DNA of 11,472 nucleotides from CAZITB01 sp964542055. Its GTDB lineage: Bacteria > Planctomycetota > Phycisphaerae > Sedimentisphaerales > CAMDDF01. Below, piece by piece: positions 1 to 6,926 of the stretch. The position numbers and the translations under genes are program-made. How positions within the stretch are numbered: the first letter of the stretch is position 1; the number at the start of each line of letters is the position of its first letter. The notes below the pieces were generated by a model. It was not told where the DNA came from, searched no databases, and was given only the letters and a program-made list of their open reading frames with translations. Where the stretch lies: assembly GCA_964542055.1 (NCBI GenBank), contig CAZITB010000093.1, forward strand, positions 1-11,472, given 5' to 3'.

Positions 1-655
1 GTATGTCTTTCGAGACAAGGACCATTTCTGGAAAGTCTTATCCGGTCCAATAGGGCAGAATATAAAATCAAGGGGCTCAGATGTTAAACTTTATGGGCTT
101 TGTTATTATGATTCCGGGAGCAGAAGCTTCTATACCGCAAATAAAAAAATAGAGAAACCCGAGGATTTACGCGGTTTAAAAATAAGAGTTCAACAAAGCA
201 ATACAGCAATAGAAATGGTTAAGGCATTAGGAGGCTCTCCGACACCAATTGGATTTGGCGAACTTTACACTTCTTTGCAGCAGGGGGTAGTTGACGGAGC
301 TGAAAACAATCCTCCAAGTTTTGAAACCTCCCGCCATTACGAAATTTGTGATTATTATACTCTTGATGAACATTCCATGGTACCTGATATAGTGATTGTG
401 AATTCTGATTTCTGGTCCAGCCTGACACCTCAACAGAAAGAAATGGTACAAAAAGCGGCTGATGAATCATCTTTATATCAAAGGCAACTATGGCAGGAGA
501 AAACCGTGGAATCTCTGGAAATAGTCAAAAAAGCTGGTGTCGAAGTTATTTATCCTGATAAGCAACCTTTTATCGATGCAGTCAGAACAATGCATGATTC
601 ATACAAAGGTACCGAAACAGGCGAATATCTCAATAAAATCAAGGATGTTAACTGA
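1..655 (+). CDS. TRAP transporter substrate-binding protein, DctP family (5' end outside window)
   Basis: This is the periplasmic binding protein of a TRAP transporter, which captures an organic or sugar acid and hands it to the DctQM membrane complex. The frame is open from base 2 to the TGA at 653-655, giving 217 visible residues; the signal peptide and N-terminal lobe lie off the left edge. The visible part has the DctP hallmarks: the LRGLKIRV segment (visible residues 56-63), whose arginine in this family binds the substrate carboxylate, then GFGELYTSLQQGVVDGAENN (84-103) with the conserved ligand-contacting asparagine region, and a C-terminal helix starting SLTPQQKEMV. The AENNPPSF...SRHYE wording resembles TRAP binding proteins for uronates; that substrate is inferred from memory of the family. 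The stop overlaps the dctQ start (TGATG), so the two are probably co-translated. Family is near certain, substrate is not. Confidence 0.93.
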   Translation, partial: YVFRDKDHFWKVLSGPIGQNIKSRGSDVKLYGLCYYDSGSRSFYTANKKIEKPEDLRGLKIRVQQSNTAIEMVKALGGSPTPIGFGELYTSLQQGVVDGAENNPPSFETSRHYEICDYYTLDEHSMVPDIVIVNSDFWSSLTPQQKEMVQKAADESSLYQRQLWQEKTVESLEIVKKAGVEVIYPDKQPFIDAVRTMHDSYKGTETGEYLNKIKDVN

Positions 656-1149
656 TGAAAATTTTGCTCTTAAAAATTAAACATAAACTAATTCTATCTT
701 TGGAAATAGCAGTTATTATCATAACCGGTTTACTTGTGTTAGATGTTGTCTGGCAGGTCTTTACAAGATATCTGTTAAAAAATCCCAGCACATGGACCGA
801 AGAACTTGCGACTATGCTGTTGATGTGGATGGCTTTGCTGGGGGCGTCAGTTGCTTTTGCGAGAAAAGGCCATCTTGGTGTAGATTACTTCGTAGGGAAA
901 TTGTCTTTTAAAAATAAGGCCCTTGTTGAAATTGCCGTTCACATTTTCGTGTCATTTTTTGCATTTATCATGATTTATGGAGGTTACAAAATAGTATCAT
1001 TTACCCTCAGCACAAATCAGGTTTCAGCTGCCTTAGGAATCAAAATGGGCTATGTCTATCTGGCAATTCCCATAAGTGGTTTTTTCATTTTAATACTTTC
1101 TATTGAAAATCTGTATGAAAAACTAAGCTCTTTGAAAGGAAAGAATTGA
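655..1149 (+). CDS. TRAP transporter small permease, DctQ family
   Basis: This is the small membrane subunit that pairs with DctM in a sodium-coupled TRAP transporter. It has 164 residues, the usual DctQ size, with four predicted membrane segments at roughly residues 14-35, 52-70, 88-110 and 129-150. The family motif is clear after the first helix: WTEELATMLLMWMALLGAS followed by a short basic loop and GHLGVDYF. The ATG at 655 overlaps the TGA of the binding-protein gene by one base, and its own TGA overlaps the dctM ATG in the same TGATG arrangement. This fits the fixed stoichiometry expected of a three-part transporter. No separate promoter is seen. The call rests on motif, topology and position between DctP and DctM. 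Confidence 0.93.
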   Translation: MKILLLKIKHKLILSLEIAVIIITGLLVLDVVWQVFTRYLLKNPSTWTEELATMLLMWMALLGASVAFARKGHLGVDYFVGKLSFKNKALVEIAVHIFVSFFAFIMIYGGYKIVSFTLSTNQVSAALGIKMGYVYLAIPISGFFILILSIENLYEKLSSLKGKN

Positions 1150-2459
1150 TGGATATTCCCGTTACAGTTATGATCTTGTCGTTTGTTTTGTTGCTGGTTA
1201 TTAATGTCCCTATTGCTGTGGCAATCGGAATGTCAACTTTTCTAACTGTGCTTTTTGTAACCGGTTCAACAGGAACAACCGACAAAGCTATGACATTGAT
1301 AGCACAAAGAATGGCAACCGGCATTGACAGTTTTTCACTACTTGCGATTCCTTTTTTTATTTTATCAGGAATTTTTATGGGAAGAGGAGGTATCGCTTCA
1401 AGACTAATAAACTTTGCATCTTCTCTAGTGGGTAGGTTCAAAGGCGGACTGGCATTTGTGAATATCCTGACATGCATGTTTTTTGGAGCAATTTCGGGTT
1501 CAGCCGTTGCAGCAGTCTCGTCTGTTGGAGGTTTTATGATTCCTGAAATGAACAGAAAAGGATATGGAAATGATTTCAATGTTGCCGTATCTACGACAGC
1601 TGCCACAACCGGACTTCTTATTCCTCCAAGTAATATAATGATCGTTTACGCACTTGTCTCTGGTGGAGTGTCAATTGCAGCCATGTTCATGGCAGGATTC
1701 CTTCCAGGTATAATTTCAGGGATTGCGTTGATGATTGTTGCCGGCATAGTAAGCAGAAAAAGGAATTACGGAGCTGGGGAAAAAGCAACTATAAAAGAAA
1801 TTCTTATTTCGTTCAAAAGAGCGATTCTTAGTTTGTTACTGATAATAATTGTCCTTGGTGGAATTCTTAAGGGAATATTTACTCCCACCGAAGCTGCCGC
1901 AATCGCTGTTGTTTATTCTTTTATTCTTTCTGTGGTTGTTTACAAAGAAGTCAAAATTAACCAAGTCCCCAAAATACTACTCGACTGTGGGATTACAACT
2001 TCTGTTGTAATGTTGTTAATAAGTACATCTTCTGCGATGAGTTGGGTTTTAGCTTATGAAAACATCCCCCAAAATGTCAGTAGTGCTCTTTTATCGCTAT
2101 CAGATAATAAGATCGTAATTTTTCTCATCATTAATATGGTTCTGCTTTTTGTTGGAACCTTTATGGATATGACTCCAGCAGTATTGATATTTACTCCTAT
2201 CTTCCTGCCTGTTGCGATTCAGCTTGGAGTGCATCCTGTTCATTTTGGTATAATTATTATTATGAATTTATGTATTGGACTTTGTACCCCACCTGTCGGA
2301 ACAGCCTTGTTTGTTGGCTGCGGAGTTGGTAATACAACGATTTCAAAGATTACAAAACATCTTCTCCCGTTCTTTCTAGCCATGGTTGCAGCATTGTTAC
2401 TTGTAACATATCTACCGCAAATATCACTTTTTATTCCAAAGCTGTTGAAATTGATATAG
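1149..2459 (+). CDS. TRAP transporter large permease, DctM family
   Basis: This is the transport-channel subunit of the TRAP system. It has 436 residues, typical for the family, and is strongly hydrophobic with about a dozen membrane segments. Conserved DctM stretches are visible: a GGLAFVNILTCMFFGAISGS block, the following IPEMNRKGYG, a GLLIPPSNIMIVYALVSGG block, GIFTPTEAAAIAV in the middle, and near the C terminus FMDMTPAVLIFTPIFLPVA and CIGLCTPPVGTALFVGCG. The ATG at 1149 is chosen over the in-frame TTG three bases upstream because AAAGGA (1135-1140) lies 8 bases before the ATG and the ATG overlaps the dctQ stop. A 13-bp palindrome overlaps its stop codon. It is the last gene of the TRAP set; the ABC set begins 42 bases later on the same strand. 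Confidence 0.95.
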   Translation: MDIPVTVMILSFVLLLVINVPIAVAIGMSTFLTVLFVTGSTGTTDKAMTLIAQRMATGIDSFSLLAIPFFILSGIFMGRGGIASRLINFASSLVGRFKGGLAFVNILTCMFFGAISGSAVAAVSSVGGFMIPEMNRKGYGNDFNVAVSTTAATTGLLIPPSNIMIVYALVSGGVSIAAMFMAGFLPGIISGIALMIVAGIVSRKRNYGAGEKATIKEILISFKRAILSLLLIIIVLGGILKGIFTPTEAAAIAVVYSFILSVVVYKEVKINQVPKILLDCGITTSVVMLLISTSSAMSWVLAYENIPQNVSSALLSLSDNKIVIFLIINMVLLFVGTFMDMTPAVLIFTPIFLPVAIQLGVHPVHFGIIIIMNLCIGLCTPPVGTALFVGCGVGNTTISKITKHLLPFFLAMVAALLLVTYLPQISLFIPKLLKLI

Positions 2460-2470
2460 GAAATTTTCCT
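2458..2470. promoter_or_regulatory. 13-bp palindrome at the TRAP/ABC junction (possible operator)
   Basis: AGGAAATTTTCCT is a perfect inverted repeat around one central T. It overlaps the dctM stop codon and sits about 30 bases before the ABC binding-protein start. As a DNA site it could bind a dimeric regulator. As an RNA hairpin it would have only about four stem pairs around a 5-base loop, followed by four T, so it is at best a very weak terminator. Function is not shown by the sequence. Confidence 0.3.
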
Positions 2471-2501
2471 TTTAGATTAACGTACTGACTTTTATAAAAT
2501 A

Positions 2502-3989
2502 ATGAAAAAATTTATATTAATTTTAATTTTTTCTTCAGTTCTTATGGCTGATGTTCGGATACCCCAAGAACTTCAGAATAGAGAACCCATCATAGCCTGT
2601 ACTTTCTATCCTGATATATTAACCGGAATGAGGTCGGTGGCTAAAGATTTTACCGCGGAAACAGGTATAAATGTCAGCGTTCAAAGTGTCCCTTACGAAC
2701 TTTATGAAATGTGGCTGCAGTCAAGGTTTTTAGCAGGACAACCTCCCGAAGTGATGATTTCAGAAAATACCGAACTTTTCTGGCATTATGGCCAAAATGA
2801 ACAGATTATTAATTTTGATGAATTGGTCTCTCAGCAGAACCCTTTTGATACAAAAAACAGAAAGTGGCGGGATTTATTTTATCCTTCCGCCATTATGAAA
2901 TTGTTGGATCCTGCCGGAAAACTGTACATCCTGCCGTTCACACAATATGGAACAGGTTTTTTTTACAACAAGGAAATATATCAGAAAGCAAACGTTGATA
3001 CTCCAAAAACATGGACACAAATGATTGCAAATTTCTCAAAGATCAAGGAATCCGGCCTTCCTCCCCATGCGGATACTTTTAAGAATGATTATATTACTAC
3101 TATCTGGGTAGCCGATAGAATTCTTGAATGTTTCTTTAGAAGATATATCCCTCAAATAAACTTACTGCCTGCCGATCCAAATTGGCAGTTCGATCCTTAT
3201 GATCCGTTTAGTGTATCAAAGGAAAAGATAGACCTGTCCGAAAGAATTGTTGCCTTTGAAAAAGGTATCATAGATCCTGCCAAATCACCGGAGTACAGGG
3301 AAACTGCAAAAATGTTGTTTGAATATGCCATGACTTGGAACGATAATTTCATGGCCCAACAAGGCGATGAAATGTATTACATGTTCGCTAAAGGCAATGC
3401 AGCAAGCATTTACAACGGAACCTGGTATTTTCATGTTCTCGAAAACTTTCAAAACCTCTTAGGGGAGGTAGCTTCGGAAAAAGTATTTGACTACGGAATA
3501 TTCCTGTTTCCGCAAATCACTCAACAGTGTTCCCGGTTCGTTACTGCCGGGGGTATAGATCAAAACTCCGCTGTCAGGTCTTTTATTGTCGTCCCTGTAC
3601 AAAAACAACAGTGGAGACAACAGGCAGGATTGTTGTTTGCGAAATATATTACTGCACCTGTAAATGCTCAAAAATTATTTGATGATTCTAAAGCTTATGA
3701 TCTTCCTGCTGTTATTGATACTTCACCGAGAAAAGAATCCGCTCCATTGCAGGTATCAAAGGACTTTGCTTCATTGTCAGTAACGGAACTTCAGGGTTTT
3801 GACAAACAAAGCTTGAATGAAACTATCGTTCTTTCTCAGCAATTCTTCATGGAAAAAATCGACCTTGATGAGTATCTCCAAAAACTAAGTATAATTCATC
3901 GGAATTCATTAATAAGATTATCAGAAGTTTATAAAAATCAGATTGACATCGATTTTATCAGAACCCAAATCGGCCGGGATTTCAAATAA
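2502..3989 (+). CDS. ABC transporter extracellular solute-binding protein, family 1 (sugar type)
   Basis: This is the periplasmic sugar-binding component of the ABC importer encoded by the next three genes. It has 495 residues, somewhat long for the family. A short signal peptide is visible at residues 1-16: two lysines, the hydrophobic run ILILIFSSVL, then MA before DV. There is no lipobox cysteine, so the mature protein is probably soluble in the periplasm, implying a diderm cell. Family features include an early TGINVSVQSVPYE segment, the LPFTQYGTGFFYNKEIYQKA region typical of maltose-type binding proteins, and FAKGNAASIYNGTWY near residues 293-310. The ATG at 2502 is the only likely start, since an in-frame TAA lies at 2478-2480, yet no Shine-Dalgarno sequence precedes it. 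Its TAA overlaps the next ATG (TAATG). Substrate is probably an oligosaccharide, but which one cannot be read from sequence alone. Confidence 0.9.
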   Translation: MKKFILILIFSSVLMADVRIPQELQNREPIIACTFYPDILTGMRSVAKDFTAETGINVSVQSVPYELYEMWLQSRFLAGQPPEVMISENTELFWHYGQNEQIINFDELVSQQNPFDTKNRKWRDLFYPSAIMKLLDPAGKLYILPFTQYGTGFFYNKEIYQKANVDTPKTWTQMIANFSKIKESGLPPHADTFKNDYITTIWVADRILECFFRRYIPQINLLPADPNWQFDPYDPFSVSKEKIDLSERIVAFEKGIIDPAKSPEYRETAKMLFEYAMTWNDNFMAQQGDEMYYMFAKGNAASIYNGTWYFHVLENFQNLLGEVASEKVFDYGIFLFPQITQQCSRFVTAGGIDQNSAVRSFIVVPVQKQQWRQQAGLLFAKYITAPVNAQKLFDDSKAYDLPAVIDTSPRKESAPLQVSKDFASLSVTELQGFDKQSLNETIVLSQQFFMEKIDLDEYLQKLSIIHRNSLIRLSEVYKNQIDIDFIRTQIGRDFK

Positions 3990-4849
3990 TGTTAAAGCAA
4001 ATTAAACCATACCTCTTTTTGTTGCCTGCTTTTGCGATAATGGCGGTCTTTTCATACTGGCCATTGTTAAAAGCTTTTAAACTTGCATCGTTCCATACAA
4101 ACGGCATGGGTTATAAGGAATTTGCAGGATTGGAAAACTTTATCCTGATATTCAAGGATCCTCTTTTTTATCACAGCCTGTTTGTGCTATTGCTTTTCGC
4201 CTTGGCTTTACCGCTAAATATCTTTGGTCCGTTATTTGCCGCCAGGCTAATACATCAGGTGAAAAATGAATTTGTCTCATACGCATACAGAGTTCTTCTG
4301 GTTATCCCTGTAGTGGTTCCTTCTTTGATAATTTATTTGATTTGGAAAGAGTTATACAGCCCGGATGGAGCGATTAATAAATTTTTTGATTTGATAGGAT
4401 TGTCTTTTCTTCAGAGATCATGGCTAGGTAATGAAAAAACTGTTATACCCGCAATTATATTCATGGGAGTTCCATGGGCCGGAGGAATAGGTCTGCTTAT
4501 TTATCTTGCGGGACTGCAAAAAATCCCCGCCAGTCTCTATGAGGCTGCAAAGCTTGACGGCGCTTCATCGATAAAAATATTTTTCACAATAGAACTTCCC
4601 ATGTTAATACCTCAGATCAGGGTGATCAGTGTTATATCCATGATAGCTGTGATACAGTCATTTGAACATGTGCTGGTGCTTACCGGCGGAGGGCCGGGCA
4701 ACACAACTTTGCTGCCCGGACTTTATTTGTTTGTCAACGGTTTCACATACAGCAAAATCGGTTATGCTTCAGCTATAGGTTTTGTACTCTTTTGTTTTTG
4801 TTTTTCAATTACTATTCTCCAATTTATATTTCTGAAAAAAAGGCACTAG
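3989..4849 (+). CDS. Carbohydrate ABC transporter permease, MalF/UgpA-like
   Basis: This is the first of two inner-membrane permease subunits of the sugar ABC importer. It has 286 residues with about six membrane segments, starting with residues 7-27 and ending near 256-280. The cytoplasmic EAA loop that docks onto the ATPase is clear at residues 184-204 (YEAAKLDGA, then the closing ELP). The conserved LTGGGPGNTT at 231-240 is typical of MalF/UgpA-type proteins. The start ATG overlaps the stop of the binding-protein gene by one base, which argues for translational coupling. The short N terminus, without the extra helices and large periplasmic domain of E. coli MalF, matches the common short sugar permeases. 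Family assignment is secure; the sugar is unknown. Confidence 0.94.
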   Translation: MLKQIKPYLFLLPAFAIMAVFSYWPLLKAFKLASFHTNGMGYKEFAGLENFILIFKDPLFYHSLFVLLLFALALPLNIFGPLFAARLIHQVKNEFVSYAYRVLLVIPVVVPSLIIYLIWKELYSPDGAINKFFDLIGLSFLQRSWLGNEKTVIPAIIFMGVPWAGGIGLLIYLAGLQKIPASLYEAAKLDGASSIKIFFTIELPMLIPQIRVISVISMIAVIQSFEHVLVLTGGGPGNTTLLPGLYLFVNGFTYSKIGYASAIGFVLFCFCFSITILQFIFLKKRH

Positions 4850-4852
4850 ATT

Positions 4853-5671
4853 TTGAAAATAAATAAATTTATTTTACATTTAATTTTACTCATATTAGTT
4901 ACGCTGACACTGTTTCCGTTTATATTCATGGTCCTTACCGCCGCAAAGGACCCTGCGCAGATTTTTGCTAAATTCTGGCATTTGCCCGACCCTGTCAGAT
5001 GGCAAAATTTTGTACTTGGCTTCAAAGTGACAGCTAAATACATATTGAACAGTGTCATAGTAAGTTCAACGGTATGTTTCTTGACAATTGTCATCGGTTC
5101 TATTTGTGCCTACGGGTTCAGCTTGTATCATTTTAGAGGCAAAAAAATACTGTTCTTCTTGATCATTTGTTTGTTAATGGTACCTGGTATCCTTACTTTG
5201 GTTCCAACTTTTCTCGTGGTTCGCGATTTGAACTTAATAAATACTTATTGGGGAATGATTCTCCCTCAACTATCTATTTCGCTGGTGTTCCCTATCTTTT
5301 TGTTCCGCACATTTTTTGAAGAAATTCCTCATGAACTTTTTGAATCCGCACAGTTGGACGGCGCAAGTGATAAACACATAATATTTTGGATTATTTTTCC
5401 TCTTTCGGCTCCTGTGATCAGCACCGTAGCTGTTCTAAATCTTCTGGCAACATGGAATAACTATATCTGGCCACTTCTTGTAGTAAACAGCGAGCAACTG
5501 CGTACAATTCCGCTTGGACTGGCCTTTCTTGAGATTGAACAAAATCTCGTCTTTTCTCCAGGTAAAATGATGGCCGCTTATACAATGGCATCTTTGCCCA
5601 TGTTGATCTGCTTTCTTGCTGCGATGAAGACATTTTTAAGAGGCTTATCAGCAGGTGCTATCAAAGCTTAA
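4853..5671 (+). CDS. Carbohydrate ABC transporter permease, MalG/UgpE-like (TTG start)
   Basis: This is the second permease subunit, partner of the preceding MalF-like protein. It has 272 residues and about six membrane helices, beginning at residues 6-28. The EAA loop is at residues 162-184 (FESAQLDGAS and a closing FPLSAP), followed by the MalG-type WNNYIWPLL at 201-209 and the conserved C-terminal tail FLRGLSAGAIKA. The start is TTG at 4853, three bases after the previous stop: the first in-frame ATG would remove the first membrane helix, and an AAAGG-like ribosome site about ten bases upstream supports TTG. The weak start codon may lower its translation relative to its partner unless coupling compensates. 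No independent promoter is seen. Family assignment is secure. Confidence 0.93.
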   Translation: MKINKFILHLILLILVTLTLFPFIFMVLTAAKDPAQIFAKFWHLPDPVRWQNFVLGFKVTAKYILNSVIVSSTVCFLTIVIGSICAYGFSLYHFRGKKILFFLIICLLMVPGILTLVPTFLVVRDLNLINTYWGMILPQLSISLVFPIFLFRTFFEEIPHELFESAQLDGASDKHIIFWIIFPLSAPVISTVAVLNLLATWNNYIWPLLVVNSEQLRTIPLGLAFLEIEQNLVFSPGKMMAAYTMASLPMLICFLAAMKTFLRGLSAGAIKA

Positions 5672-5724
5672 TTCAAAAGACGGATAATGGTCCAATTTTT
5701 AACTAAATTATATCAGGAAAATAG

Positions 5725-6861
5725 ATGTCTCAGATAACACTGGAAGGAATCTGTAAAGTTTACGGTAAAGATTTTGAAGCCGTGAAAAATGTCAATCTTA
5801 AAATTAAAGATTCTGAATTCATGGTAATTGTTGGCCCCTCTGGTTGCGGAAAGACGACAATTCTTCGGATGATTGCCGGTCTCGAGCAAATAACTGCCGG
5901 AACGATTACCATTGGAGATCGAATCATAAACGATGTCGAGCCCAAAGATCGCGACTTAGCTATGGTATTTCAAAATTACGCATTATACCCCCATATGTCA
6001 GTATATGGAAACATGGCATTTGGGCTCAAGCTTAGAAAATATCCGAAACAGGAAATAAATAAAAGAGTAAATGAAGCAGCCGCTATGCTTGGGATTGAAA
6101 CTCAATTGCAAAAAAAGCCAAAGCAGCTTTCCGGCGGTCAATGTCAGAGAGTGGCTCTTGGCAGGGCGGTGGTCAGAAATCCTGCAGCTTTTCTCTTTGA
6201 TGAACCATTGAGCAATCTAGATGCTAAATTGCGTGTAAGCACCAGGGCGGAACTCAAAGCTTTGCACCGTAGAATGAATACGACTTCAGTTTATGTAACC
6301 CACGATCAAGCCGAAGCGATGACACTTGGTGACAGAATATGTGTTATGTACGAAGGAGAAATACAACAGGTGGCAGAGCCTATGCAGTTGTACAATAAAC
6401 CTCTTAACAAGTTTGTTGCAGGCTTTTTAGGTACTCCTCCTATGAATTTTATTAACGGCAGGGTACATAATTATGAAAATAAGCACTTTTTTGTTTATGG
6501 AAAAGAGAAAATAGAATTTCCGCAAAAACATTTTTATAAAATAAATGATTACGTAGGCAAAGAAGTAACCCTGGGAATAAGGCCGGAGCATTTTTATTTG
6601 GATCAAATGGAAGGTAATTCTTTTGATTACATCACTGCAAATGTGCATGTAGTTGAGCCATTGGGCGATAGAATGGATGTATATTTTAAAACTTCATTAG
6701 GTGAACAGGTTATTGCTAATTTGAGCCCTGAGTTTAATCTGACCCAGGGGGATGAAGTCAAATTGAAAATGAAAACTGAAATGATGCATGTTTATGAATC
6801 CGGCGAGAATGGATCAAACATCATACTGAACGATTTTGAAAAAAACCTGACTAAAAGGTAA
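5725..6861 (+). CDS. Sugar ABC transporter ATP-binding protein, MalK/UgpC/MsmX family
   Basis: This ATPase powers the preceding sugar permeases from the cytoplasmic face. It has 378 residues with motifs in order: Walker A GPSGCGKT at 37-44, Q-loop glutamine 83 in VFQNYALYPH, signature LSGGQCQR at 135-142, Walker B AFLFDE at 155-160, the D-loop LSNLDA and switch histidine 193 in VTHDQAEAM. The C-terminal third carries the TOBE-type regulatory fold, including LGIRPEHF, as in MalK and UgpC. The signature has cysteine 140 where most relatives have arginine (LSGGQRQR); the other motifs look intact, so it should be active. AGGA at 5715-5718 lies 6 bases before the ATG. A 53-base gap separates it from the second permease, without a clear promoter or terminator, so it probably belongs to the same operon. 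Confidence 0.96.
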   Translation: MSQITLEGICKVYGKDFEAVKNVNLKIKDSEFMVIVGPSGCGKTTILRMIAGLEQITAGTITIGDRIINDVEPKDRDLAMVFQNYALYPHMSVYGNMAFGLKLRKYPKQEINKRVNEAAAMLGIETQLQKKPKQLSGGQCQRVALGRAVVRNPAAFLFDEPLSNLDAKLRVSTRAELKALHRRMNTTSVYVTHDQAEAMTLGDRICVMYEGEIQQVAEPMQLYNKPLNKFVAGFLGTPPMNFINGRVHNYENKHFFVYGKEKIEFPQKHFYKINDYVGKEVTLGIRPEHFYLDQMEGNSFDYITANVHVVEPLGDRMDVYFKTSLGEQVIANLSPEFNLTQGDEVKLKMKTEMMHVYESGENGSNIILNDFEKNLTKR

Positions 6862-6865
6862 GCAC

Positions 6866-6895
6866 TTGACGCAGACTATAGACTTAATATATAAT
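6866..6895 (+). promoter_or_regulatory. Sigma70-type promoter for the 770-residue protein gene
   Basis: A -35 box TTGACG (6866-6871, five of six consensus bases) and a perfect -10 box TATAAT (6890-6895) are separated by 18 bases. Transcription would start near 6902, about 25 bases before the ATG at 6927. It begins 5 bases after the ATPase stop codon, which suggests that the downstream gene is expressed as its own unit and not only by read-through. This is the best-looking promoter in the window. Confidence 0.7.
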
Positions 6896-6905
6896 ATCAT
6901 GATAT
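6894..6905. promoter_or_regulatory. 12-bp palindrome at the transcription start (candidate operator)
   Basis: ATATCATGATAT is a perfect inverted repeat that covers the end of the -10 box and the predicted start point. A repressor bound here would block transcription initiation. The sequence is AT-rich, so chance is a real alternative, and no regulator gene is present in the window. Confidence 0.35.
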
Positions 6906-6926
6906 ATGAATTAAAGGATAATGGTT

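Noticed and set aside
1100..1606. Long open frame on the minus strand opposite dctQ/dctM
   Set aside because: It lies wholly across two well-supported transporter genes, shows no family features and has no promoter or ribosome site; it follows from the codon pattern of dctM.
2493..2500. TATAAAAT just before the ABC binding-protein start as a -10 box
   Set aside because: Transcription would begin inside the coding region, and no -35 box is found at proper distance.
6862..6926. Terminator between the ATPase gene and the orphan gene
   Set aside because: No GC-rich hairpin followed by a T run is present; the only inverted repeat is the AT-rich palindrome at the promoter.
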